Of a DNA stretch of 64,000 nt, positions 34,921-45,127 are shown piece by piece. Under the pieces are notes generated by a model that made no database searches, was not told the origin of the DNA, and was given only the letters and a program-made list of their open reading frames with translations. The stretch is from NCBI GenBank assembly GCA_905250025.1, contig CAJNOJ010000365.1, positions 1 to 64,000 of the forward strand, in the 5' to 3' direction. How positions within the stretch are numbered: the first letter of the stretch is position 1; every line of letters starts with the position of its first letter. Origin of the DNA: Adineta ricciae (lineage: Eukaryota; Rotifera; Eurotatoria; Adinetida; Adinetidae). A program made the position numbers and the translations under genes.

Positions 34921-34992
34921 GTGATTTCTTAAGCAGCGAATGATAATCGATTAGGAAAAGGATTGATTCTCGTGAATTTTGATAGATATCTT

Positions 34993-35159
34993 CATCGGCG
35001 GGCCGGCAAAAAAAATGTCAGGGGGGGGGGGCAATAAAGAATTTTTCGGTTATTATTACCACAGATATTCGTTTTTTCTGAGGCGAAAAAAGTTATTGCT
35101 CTTTCAAAAATTTTTCAGGGGGTGGGGCAATTGCCTCCCCCCCCTCTGGCCCGCCGATG
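34993..35159. mobile_element. Small hAT-like MITE nested in the composite element
   Basis: 167 bp with inverted ends CATCGGCGGGCC and an 8-bp duplication GATATCTT at 34985-34992 and 35160-35167. It is GC-rich with runs of G and C next to the ends. The start of the same insertion is seen at about 45104-45126 before a contig joint. Confidence 0.85.
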
Positions 35160-35457
35160 GATATCTTCGATTTAACGATGATTTCCTAAACAAGAGATAA
35201 TAATCGATTAAGATAAAAATCGATTCTCGTGGATGAAACAAGCTAATAATTGATTTTATGAGATTCTGAGGAGTGTAATTGATGATAATCGATGACACTG
35301 AATGGACTTTCATAATTTGTAGGAAAAAATGGATTAAAATCAGAAAATTAATTTGAAAAAATCTAAAACTCGACATTATAATCAATTTTTTCATCGCATA
35401 AATCGATTATAATCATGAATTAGTTGATTTTTATGTACTATGTTTTTTACATGGGTA

Positions 35458-36077
35458 TACTTAAAAGAACACTTATTATTCAAAAACTTCCAAAAACCGA
35501 TAATAAAAACATTAATAAAAAATATGCTGATTTGAAACAAACAGCTTGCATTAACATTCAAATTATCATTTTTACGTAAACGTTAGTTTTTGTTACTTTG
35601 CTCGAAAATCCTATGATGATCTGAGCAATATTCTATTTTTCTTACGAAATCTCTCCTTCAGAATATCAATCCAAACAAAATTGATTCCAAAACGCAGTCA
35701 TTCATATCTTCAACATTCTTCTCGATAAATCTAAACTAAGAGGTGACTAAGCGACACCCTAATCACACAAAATCTTTCACTCCATTCAATTTCCTGAAAT
35801 GAGTCACAACAGCTACGGAAAAAAAACCGTCGCTGGGCTCGATTTCAAACTGACGAGCAACAAACTGCTCAGAGATGTTCTTGTGCTTCACCAAAAATAC
35901 CGAGTGATGAAAGTAGAACTGCTGCATTAATTGTCAAACCTAGTACCTATATTAATAGCCGTCTAGCATCAAAATCTCTTCGACTTAGCCCTACCGTGAA
36001 TAAGTTTCCTCACGTAATCTACGAGAAATTCAAAATAGCCAAAATTCCAATGATAGTCGTGCATTCATCAGTTTTTC
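35458..36077. other. Upstream region of the FG-GAP gene
   Basis: AT-rich, no gene seen. It may hold the promoter and perhaps a short 5' exon of the FG-GAP gene, because that frame starts without a signal peptide. Confidence 0.4.
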
Positions 36078-38165
36078 ATGCCTGTTTCTATCGCTCTGTA
36101 CTTCATAGAATCCAACAACTTATATTCGGGATCTCTTACTTTCGCAACTGACACCTCACCCAATTGCGTTACGATTGGGGATGTCAATAGTGATGCGAAA
36201 CCTGACATAGTTACGGCAAATTATGGTGCAAACACAGTGAGCGTTCTCCTAAATACAGAAAATGGCACATTTGCTTCTCAAACTAACTATACAACCGGCA
36301 CCAGTCCACACTCAGTTGCAATAGGCGATGTCAACAACGACGCGAAACCTGATATAGTTACGGCGAACTATGTTGGAAACTCGGTGAGCGTTCTCCTGAA
36401 TATGGGCAACGGAACATTCCGCCCTCAAAATACATTTCCAACTGCCAGTGGCCCATACTCAGTTGCGCTTAGTGATGTTAACAATGATACGAAACCTGAT
36501 ATAATTACAGCAAATTATGGTTCAAACTCAGTGAGCGTTCTCCTCAATATCGGCAACGGAACATTTCGCTCTCAAAATACATTTCCAACTGGTGCGTATC
36601 CATACTCAGTTGCGCTTGGTGATGTTAACAATGATGCGAAACCTGACGTAGTTACGGCGAACTATGCTGGAAACTCGGTGAGCGTTCTCCTGAATATGGG
36701 CAACGGAACATTCTGCCCTCAAAATACATTTCCAACTGGTCCGTATCCATACTCAGTTGCGCTTGGTGATGTTAACAATGATGGGAAACCTGACATAATT
36801 ACAGCTAATTCTGGTGCAGTCACAGTTAGTGTTCTTTTCAACACAGGCAACGGGACATTTTCTCCTCAAACCACCTTCCAAACTGGTATGTCTCCATACT
36901 CAGTTGCCATCGGTGATGTTAACAATGATACAAAACCTGATATAATTACGGCCAGCTATTATATAAGCACAGTTAGTGTTCTTCTCAACACAGGCAATGG
37001 CACATTTGTTTTTCAAACTACCTATGCAACTGGTGCACGTCCATTTTCCGTTGCGATTGGTGATGTTAACAATGATACGAAACATGATATAGTTACGGCT
37101 AATTCTGGTGTAGCTACAGTTAGTGTTCTTCTCAATACAGGCAATGGCACGTTCCGCTCTCAAAATACCTATGCAACTGACAGTGATACACAATCAGTTG
37201 CGATCGGTGATGTTAACAGTGATGGGAAACCTGATATAGTCACGGCAAATTCCCCTGCAAACACAGTTAGTGTTCTTCTCAATACAGGCAATGGCGGATT
37301 TTCACCTCAAACCACCTTTGCAACTGGCGCATATCCATACTCAGTTGCGATTGCTGATGTTAACAACGATGCCAAACTCGATATAATTACAGCAAATTCT
37401 GGTGCAAACACAGTTAGTGTTTTTATCAATACAGGCAATGGCACATTCAGTTCTCAAAATACATTTCCAACTGGCAATGGTTCATACTCAGTTGCGATCG
37501 GTGATGTTAACAGTGATGGGAAACCTGATATAATTACAGCAAATCGGGGTGCCAACACTGTTAGCGTTCTCCTCAATATGGGCAACGGAACATTCCGCTC
37601 TCAAACTACCTATGTGACTAGCAGTGATCCACGATCAGTTGCGCTCGTTGATGTTAACAATGATGCGAAACTCGATATAATTACAGCAAATTATGGTAAC
37701 AACACAGTGAGCATTCTTCTCAATGTAGGCAACGGCACATTTCGGCCTCAAATCGCCCTTGCAACTGGCAATGGCTCATACTCAGTTGTGATCGGTGATG
37801 TTAACAGTGATGGGAAACCTGATATAATGACAGCCAATTATAATGCAGACACAGTGAGCGTTCTCCTGAATATGGGCAACGGAACATTCCGCTCTCAAAC
37901 TACCTATGCAACTGGCAGTAGACCACAATCTGTTGCGCTTGGTGATGTTAACAATGATGCGAACGTGGATATAATTACAGCAAATCGGGGTGCCAACACT
38001 GTTAGCGTTCTTCTCAATACAGGCAGTGGCACATTTTCTCCTCAAATCACCTTTTCAATTGGCGCATTTCCAAACTCAGTTGCGGTTGATGATGTTAACA
38101 ATGATGCAAACGTTGATATAATTACGGGAAATGGAGGGAATGTTGGAATTTTATTTCATTATTGA
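36078..38165 (+). CDS. FG-GAP/VCBS repeat protein, 14 units of 49 residues
   Basis: 695 aa in one exon. After about 20 N-terminal residues, 14 near-identical 49-residue units follow, each with SVAIGDVNNDAKPDI, TANYGANTVSVLLN and GNGTF. The D-x-N-x-D-x-x-x-D loop is the calcium-binding motif of FG-GAP blades in integrin alpha propellers; two seven-bladed propellers would use 14 units exactly. Such proteins are usually secreted or on the cell surface, but no signal peptide is seen at this Met, so an upstream exon is possible. The last unit is shortened. Strong DNA similarity between units points to unequal exchange or conversion. Close relatives occur in bacteria and bdelloids; foreign origin cannot be judged here. 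Confidence 0.88.
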   Translation: MPVSIALYFIESNNLYSGSLTFATDTSPNCVTIGDVNSDAKPDIVTANYGANTVSVLLNTENGTFASQTNYTTGTSPHSVAIGDVNNDAKPDIVTANYVGNSVSVLLNMGNGTFRPQNTFPTASGPYSVALSDVNNDTKPDIITANYGSNSVSVLLNIGNGTFRSQNTFPTGAYPYSVALGDVNNDAKPDVVTANYAGNSVSVLLNMGNGTFCPQNTFPTGPYPYSVALGDVNNDGKPDIITANSGAVTVSVLFNTGNGTFSPQTTFQTGMSPYSVAIGDVNNDTKPDIITASYYISTVSVLLNTGNGTFVFQTTYATGARPFSVAIGDVNNDTKHDIVTANSGVATVSVLLNTGNGTFRSQNTYATDSDTQSVAIGDVNSDGKPDIVTANSPANTVSVLLNTGNGGFSPQTTFATGAYPYSVAIADVNNDAKLDIITANSGANTVSVFINTGNGTFSSQNTFPTGNGSYSVAIGDVNSDGKPDIITANRGANTVSVLLNMGNGTFRSQTTYVTSSDPRSVALVDVNNDAKLDIITANYGNNTVSILLNVGNGTFRPQIALATGNGSYSVVIGDVNSDGKPDIMTANYNADTVSVLLNMGNGTFRSQTTYATGSRPQSVALGDVNNDANVDIITANRGANTVSVLLNTGSGTFSPQITFSIGAFPNSVAVDDVNNDANVDIITGNGGNVGILFHY

Positions 38166-39179
38166 AACTTTACGAGGAATCATGTCGTCTGTCGTAAAAA
38201 AGATCTTCTGCGTCTTAATTTAATCCACTCGTTTTGTCTATCATTTATGCTCTCATGCTGGTTCATAAATTACTCTTTTAACTATTAAGCTTACACTCAC
38301 ACTCTTTTCTCAATAAAATGATTGGAAAATAGTTGATCGGTGGTTTTTGAAGAGATCATAAGGATAGGTAGTGTATCTGTTGTTGTGAAGTGTTCGCGCT
38401 TCACGTTCTTGTTGAGTTTTGATTGGATGTAGCGAAAGTGCAGTGATCTTGCGATTGATGCATGATGCCAGCAATAAAAATTCTATACACAACTGTTGTA
38501 TGTGTCCGTTTGACTGTAGACACGGTTATGTTCGAAAAATGTCAAATGGTTCTGAAATTTGCTTACACAGGCCAGTCCTCTCAACAGGTAGGTCGAGCCC
38601 GAGGACGAGTGATTCTCAAAGAAAAACGTGAGTTATCCAATAGTTTATCAGCTGTGCTTATATCATTCCTGATGGGCAGTACACGTATTTTGTATGCGGA
38701 AAACATTTTAGAGATGTTATGCAAAGCAAGTGTAAATTGACTCTTTTTTACAGTTAGTCGAAGCATTATATAACCAGATCGTACAACCATCAGATACTAT
38801 ACTGGTATGGGGGAAACATCCAACTGCAGATCGGTAACTTGAGATCTAATAGTCTTGAAGTGAAGAAGTGCGGTCCATTTTGTTCATAAATAACTCAATG
38901 TATCGGAGGTCTATGTGAAGTATGCGGCGAAGTATGAGAGTACCGACAGAAATGTTTAAGCGTCACCGAAGGATTGATAGTACCATTTGCACTCCGATAC
39001 TTCCATATGCCCACGTAATATTTTCTTACTCGGGTATCAATGCAGTGTTTCAATAGATTATTCACGTTCTTAATCAAAATTAGCGTTTCAATTACATACT
39101 CAATCGCTTTGGAACATGACTAATGACACATTCTTGCGACAAGAAATTTATTGGACACTAATTTAGACCAGATCGATAG
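38166..39179. other. Downstream region with unidentified short frames
   Basis: From 38462 to about 38840 two pieces on the plus strand read as protein, the second (QLVEALYNQIVQPSDTILVW) after a good CTTTTTTTACAG acceptor. They could be exons of a gene I do not recognise. The second piece is repeated from 45128. Confidence 0.3.
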
Positions 39180-42115
39180 GTCATATCCTGCTTCGATTCG
39201 ATGTATGACGGTGGAAAAACATTCTTTTAAATGCAACACTTCATTGGAAATTGAACAGAATATGATATTGAATAAAATAGGTTGTTGAAAAACCAATAAA
39301 TAATGGGATTCTTGTAGTATCGGAATGTCGTTTTGCCGCTTGATTGTAGGACTGGTATTAAGAATATTTTTGTTGGATTTAATCGACAAATTTCAAGAAA
39401 TTCAAGTATTCGATAACACAAACCAAACGTGTTTACTCCAGCGATGGATTTATAATAATATCAATCGATGCTCGATCACAATCTTCAGTGAATCGCTGCA
39501 ATTGAACACAATTTATCAATTCATGGTCCATATGACTTATCGTGAAAACTTACCTCTTCGACCTTTTGGTTATTTAATCGTTGAAATTGAAAATCATTAG
39601 TCATCTACGATTACCATCAAGCAATTCTCATCCATTCCGGAGTTTTTCATTATTTCTACTGTATCTTTCAGTTGCTTCATTATAACAATGTGTTTATCAA
39701 AAGGAGAATTTTATTACGTATGTCAATCGCCATACTAGTCTATCGCTGCATTGATTGTGTTGGAAGAATTGTTCACGCGAGCTAACAAAAAGATCATCTG
39801 AAATATTTATCGAGGAACAATGAATTTAACAAATCAAAGAATTCAATGGAATTTGTTCGATCCTTCTACGTCATCTTCATTCTTTGATAAATGATTTCGA
39901 AGGAAAGACTCGTTCTTTCACAAGATTATTTAGATTTAAACGGAAAGAGTCTTTTAGTAATGAAATAATTGTTCACAAACTATGTAACAAGTATTTACTG
40001 GCGTTTCAAAGTCGTTTATCATTTCGAATCTGAAATAAGTCACAGCACATTCGATGTTGAACTAAACGATCAACCACGAAATGGATTCTGTTCAATTGAG
40101 CCAACAAATGAAACAATTTTGACTCTATTTACGACCCATTGTACGGATTGGTTTGATGGAGACGGCATTGACGATTTTCGAATTTACGATAAGATTGTGG
40201 AATCGATTCGACTAAAATGAAAATTTCTGTTTAGGTTGGACGACAGATCGAACGAAACGAGTGTTACTGACTCATATTCAAGAGATTCGATTATTTTACT
40301 TCGATCACCTGTGAATGTTCGTTTGCTGGTTGAAATTCGTGATACATTTCATTGCGTTACTCAGTTTGATCTGACATTAGTTTCAATTTATTCGAACGCT
40401 TTGTTAATCGATATTTTACAAGGAGAGCTACCGAAATTTGATCAATAAGCAATGGGACAAATAGCGATGTCCATCTCATAATTCTTCACAGAAATCCATC
40501 GCGATACAATATCAAGTCCGTGAAGAATATTCCGTTAACATTGTAATTCGAGTTGTATTTTAGATGAAGTGACAATGACGTCACCCAAAAATGATCTCTC
40601 ACAAAAAGTAAACTTTCTATTGAAAAACTTCTTTTTCCTTGATTTGATATCTCATAGAATTTGAATAATTTCAATTTCATGTTGAAAATCTTAAACGAAC
40701 ACGCAGATGTTCGCACACAATTGATAATATCAATCACTAATCTATCATTAACCATATTGACTAACATTCAACATCAATCCTCAATACTCTCGATACTGAC
40801 TGAATCTACAAACGAATTAACACAAAAAACTTCGGTAAATAACCGACTGATTTTCTTTCCTTTGAACTCTTTTCTTCATAGATCAATACATTGAATAAAT
40901 TTCTTCAATTATCTTCTGCTTTTTAAGCAAGTGCTAATCGATTCTTCTATGAAGATACTCATCGGATTGCAACGCTGATTCTCGAATGTTCATACTGTAA
41001 GTTTTTTTTTTATGAAGGATGTCGAGATTTTCATTGGAGTTTTAGAGTGTCAATGGATCGCTGCAACAACGTGCGCAAGTTCTTTAATTTGATCTACAAG
41101 AAATCGCTGATTTCTCTTTAACAGATACATGCTTTTTGGTGAAAATTAAGTTGATTCGATATTTTAGATCAACATGATCTTGAATCAACGCTAACTCGTC
41201 GAAATTTTGATTATCAAAAACACATCGTAGGACAATTTCATTTCCCTAAGCTAAATGATCAATTCTCTCCTATAGACAAATGAAATCAAGCACGAAATCG
41301 ATAGAATTCTCTCATCGATTACGTCAATTGTCGATCTTCACTTACATTGGAATTAACATTTCATTATCAATACATCATCCGCCTCTTTTTTGTCAGAAAA
41401 ACTTCACTCGTCATCGAATTTAACCGTTCTTGTTCGTCGAATATAATACAATCATTAGCTTCATACGGAAACTCATCCGAAACACTCACAAATTCCTCAC
41501 GATTATTTTCCTTCTCAGTCTTCGATAATTACCAAATTGAAATACAAGCAAATCGAACGAAAGTCTCCATTCCTCAAGATCCAAATGTGAAGATTTCAGC
41601 GATGCTTTTCCAGAATTTTACAATACTCAATCAAAAAAACCTATAATTTCATTCCTATATATTCACTTCAACGCAAACCAATAAAAACTCAACCTATTCA
41701 ACGCATTTCGAAGTTCTTCCATGAAAGCCAAATATTTCTTATTTATTGATTTATGAATTTGATCGTAAATCACAATTAAATGCTGTTCAAAACTGGATTT
41801 TCTAGTGTTTCTCAAATTTAACGCCTGATCAAATGTATGCTCATTTTCTCGATAATCAGCAAACATCCAATCATCATTCGATAGTCTATACAATTCGTGA
41901 ATTAACGTTGGAGGAAACGAACGAATATTGTTCGGAGAAAAAATTGCATCCAAAAATCGATCAACCGAGGAAATTTACTTCGGATTATCAAATCCGACTA
42001 TATCACAATCGAGTTATTTTTATCTGGACTCGGATAATAACTGGCAATCGAATGGATTGCTGGTTGGATCATTGGCAAATTATAATCAAACACAATGCTT
42101 TACGACGTCATAACC
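39180..42115 (+). pseudogene. Polycystin-1-like REJ/GPS pseudogene, version 1
   Basis: Plus-strand pieces follow the order of a polycystin-1 extracellular region. A REJ-type segment has CLLQRWIYNNINRCSIT and NTIYQFMVHMT (39400-39600). Another has GFCSIEPTNETI and HCTDWFDGDGIDDF (40085-40180), then VRLLVEIRDTFHCVTQ (40310-40370) and a helical stretch (40661-40894). Last is a GPS-like piece with YFYLDSDNNWQSNGLLVG and the following NQTQCF (42010-42110). Many stops and frame changes lie between pieces, and no membrane segments or channel domain follow, so it is a decayed, truncated copy. Family recognition is from motif pattern; it could also be a related REJ-only protein. Confidence 0.7.
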
Positions 42116-42462
42116 ATAAACTAACAAAAAATGTGAATTTTGAACATTTAATCCACTTTTGCTCTTTCGTCGCACGAGAAATTCATAGAAGAAAAAGTTC
42201 GCTACTGATTGGTTTTTCATTGTGTTGTAATCGAGTGATGGTGTGGGTACTCTCACCCACCCCAAATTGTACTATTTTATTTATTTCGACAAAGCTTCAT
42301 GTAAGATGCACGCTGTCTATTGTTTGATTTTTCTATTTTATTGAAGAAACTTGAAAGAAAATCAGCAGCATCATTTCGATGTAGTTTTTATTTAGAACAA
42401 TAAGCAATCGAGTTTGACAATCGCTCGATTGATTTTTTTTTCAGTTTTGTAAAGAGGTTTGA

Positions 42463-43561
42463 TTAGTGAAATTTTCTTGTGGCAACACTCGAGCTGTTTG
42501 ATGATGATGATGATACAGGCTTGGGATGAGAATATTTTCTACTGTGTTGCTGATTATCCATGTCTCGACATTTTGAACCCCATTTGCAAGGAATTATATC
42601 AGTAGAATCTGCTATTAAGTGAAATAGTCATACATATCTCTTTGTAATCTCTTTTACTTACCTCGTCCAGCTCCTAAGCTGGAGAGTTCATAAACTTGTT
42701 CTCCATGTGAATATTTTATTCGATGTTTCTCCGATGTATCATCACATTTCCGTTGGTGACGACAAGGTAAAAGATAATCAGGTAAACCTGTATGACGATA
42801 CTGAGCTCGATGATGTGGATCAATAAGACGTGAACAGTCCTTATCCATAACACATGTCGGTGCTTGATGTGGTTCATGTGTTAAGTTTGCCTCTCGATTT
42901 CGACAGAGCTCCGAAAATCGACATGGGTGAGAAAATTTCGAGTTGTGATCTTTTTCATTTGATAATTGAAGAAGACAATTGACATTTTCCCGACATGGAA
43001 TTAAAGATGTAGAATTACTATTCCTTGATGAACTTTGTACTTGATTAGAAAATCCAACTCCATGCTGAGCTTTAACACTGGAGGAAGACGGTGACGAGGG
43101 TTCACTTTGCTTCTGTTGCAGTCTAGCAGGTTTATTACAAGATCGATCGTCATCTATGTTTGAACATTTTCTAATATCTGTGTCAACTTTTGGATGAAGA
43201 TCAGACTGTTCCTCAAAACAAATCATCACATTCCGAATTGGTACTGCACATTTACCAGCACTCAGTCGAATGAATTCTAATGCAACTAAGTCAAGTTCAG
43301 TCTTACCAAAAGTAAAACAAATTGTCGAATTGTTGTACAGTGAATTTGGTCCAGCATGAGAAAGAGTGATTTTACCAATCGAACGTTGAATTTTCAAACA
43401 AAATGTCATAAAATCATCAGTATTGCATCCAATGTAAAATGTTTTCGAACCAGCTGCATATGCTTCTTTACGAACGTATGTTTCATGTTCAGATGGATAG
43501 CCACTGTTCAAATACGAAGCTTCTTCACGATATTCGTCCTTGTTGGTATCCGGCGTTCTAG
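42463..43561 (-). CDS. PARG-PBZ family protein, 3' end (partial, version C1)
   Basis: Exons 42662-43561 and 42463-42608 (minus) match the end of the complete gene. The protein includes the conserved region with CLKIQRSIGKITLSHAGPN, a Ser-rich linker, C-terminal PBZ-like fingers (CRENVNCLLQLSNEKDH, CVMDKDC, CRHQRKCDDTSEKH) and a last PBZ finger on its own exon, CKWGSKCRDTDNQQHC, then KFH and a stop. The N at 43562 cuts off the rest. The 51 bases before it recur at 62404-62454, so its true continuation may be the contig 62404-63638. Confidence 0.85.
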
Positions 43562-43562
43562 N
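43562..43562. other. Contig joint (single N), chimeric
   Basis: A PARG-PBZ exon stops here in mid-frame. The same 51 bases start the contig at 62404. Confidence 0.9.
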
Positions 43563-43874
43563 TATGGGAATTTAGTAGAAGCAGTTCGCAAAGTGATATA
43601 CCCGTCGGTGGACTTCCATCTTAGTAACTACAGACGCGTTGACAGTAGAGACAGTATTCTGAACTCATGCAGCGCTATGAAAGATGTTCGTTTCGAAGCA
43701 AATCATACAATAAGATTTTCTTATCTAGTTTCTTTGGGTAGTCGAATGAATAGAAGATCATGACTGTCGAATGAATAGAAGATCATGACTGTCGAAGCGA
43801 CAATAAAAGAAAACCCAATCGTTCAGTTTGAAAGTCGATCGAAGGCGAAAGGAATAACAGAGGTAGCATGGCAA

Positions 43875-43926
43875 CGGCTAGCCGTGAGTGACCGACCGGA
43901 GGGAAGTCGATGAACAACTAGACGTT
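43875..43926. repeat. Dispersed CGGCTAGCCG repeat, copy 4
   Basis: CGGCTAGCCGTGAGTGACCG followed by GACCGGAGGGAAGTCGATG; closest to the apparent consensus. Confidence 0.7.
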
Positions 43927-44214
43927 TAAATGCTAGATTAATCCTAAAGTGTACGCTTAGAATAACCTTGCCAGGCTTCGGATGCTTTTGAAAGGGATTT
44001 GACGAATGGATATTCCTCAATGAAAATATTCGACAAGGTAACATTTCGTTGACAGGAGAGGACAGAATCGGTTTATCGCCGGAAGACACAAGTGAATGTT
44101 CAAACTTTTCAAGTGGTCTACTGTATATCATCCGTCTATGAGTGACTTAGTAAAGCATTTATGAAAATTTCCACGCGCGTGATGTGAAAAAAGAAAAACA
44201 GATGACAAGGTCAA

Positions 44215-44258
44215 TGGTTGGCCGTGAGTGGTCGTCTGACTAGCCGTTGAGCGATGAA
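44215..44258. repeat. Dispersed CGGCTAGCCG repeat, copy 5 (diverged)
   Basis: GGTTGGCCGTGAGTGGTCG and a later CTAGCCGTTGAGCGATG; about 340 bp from copy 4, similar to the spacing of copies 1 and 2. Confidence 0.55.
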
Positions 44259-44671
44259 TTTTTCAGTCAACATAGTGAGTGCTGGAGAATTATTCACTGA
44301 CAAATGGCTAATCGGTCTGATTCCTAAAAAGACTTTTGTATCCTATTCATTCTAGTGTGTGACATAGTGCCATGATTCAGTTGAGCACTAGTAGCAGTCG
44401 CAGTGCGTTTTTTCTCTATTGAAGTCTCTGAGTGTGTTCAGCATTCGGAAAAGTCTTTCAGAAAAGGGTCAGCGAATCCAAAGGATGAGCGTTACTTGTT
44501 GGTAATGATTGTGTTTCCCAGTTCATTTGAACAGCTAAGTTGATGTACAATCACAGAACAGTTATTTGATTAAGCAATTTCTTGCCGCCTGTTTGAGCGT
44601 CCATATTTTCCGTAGATGGTGACAAAGATTTAATTTTAATTACTTGCGGTTCATTCTCGCTTGTGGTTAAA

Positions 44672-45024
44672 AGCGATGTGAAGCTAGCACCAAAAACGAA
44701 AAGCTCGATGAAAGTAGCACAAGACCGAATTCACGCCGTTAAAAAGCAGTGCATCCGATATAGGACTGAATTCTACATCGTATGGTAGAATTTTTAGTCA
44801 CGGCAAAACGATTGCAGAAAAAGTTTACCCAGATCATCCAGTGCGTTTGCGGATAAAGGAAAAAATCTACATGATATTTTTTTGACTGCTTTGCCGTGAC
44901 TAAAAATCCTACCATACGATGTAGAATTCAGTCCTATATCGGATGCACTGCTTTTTAACGGCGTGAATTCGGTCTTGTGCTACTTTTATCGAGCTTTGCA
45001 TTTTTGGTACTAGCTTCACATCAA
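44672..45024. mobile_element. Foldback MITE II, copy 2
   Basis: Same arms and flanks as 34566-34920 with scattered changes. The flanking sequence from about 44495 and up to the joint at 45127 also matches, so a larger segment was duplicated, not only the MITE. Confidence 0.87.
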
Positions 45025-45126
45025 TGTGATTTCTTAAGCAGCGAATGATAATCGATTAGGAAAAGGATTGATTCTCGTGAATTTTGATAGATATCTTCAT
45101 CGGCGGGCCGGCAAAAAAAAATTTCC

Positions 45127-45127
45127 N
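45127..45127. other. Contig joint (single N)
   Basis: A hAT-like MITE end stops here; the next contig starts at the base matching 38757. Confidence 0.9.

Larger units (their letters stand above)
33751..35455. mobile_element. Composite element of about 1.7 kb containing nested MITEs
   Basis: The outer ends are inverted, (T/C)CCATGTAAAAAA, and lie between TA dinucleotides at 33749-33750 and 35456-35457. Inside are runs of ATCGATT/TATAATCG words and three smaller inverted-repeat elements. It codes no transposase. A partial copy of the inner part occurs at 44495-45126. The outer boundary rests on short repeats and is less certain than the inner elements. Confidence 0.55.
38757..43561. repeat. 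Block version C1 (polycystin-like pseudogene plus PARG-PBZ 3' end)
   Basis: Matches 45128-49926 throughout with scattered substitutions and small indels. It ends at the N at 43562, whose last 51 bases recur at 62404-62454. Confidence 0.88.
43563..45126. other. Repeat-rich stretch without a gene
   Basis: It contains a 25-bp unit present twice (about 43741-43790), two dispersed CGGCTAGCCG-type repeats and the second copy of foldback MITE II with its flanks. No coding sequence is convincing. Confidence 0.6.

Noticed and set aside
38462-38740. Frame with QQVGRARGR, faintly like helicase motif VI of Dicer/RIG-I-type proteins
   Set aside because: One short motif only, no other helicase motif nearby; too weak to name.
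43741-43794. 25-bp unit repeated twice
   Set aside because: Only two units; ordinary slippage product with no sign of function.
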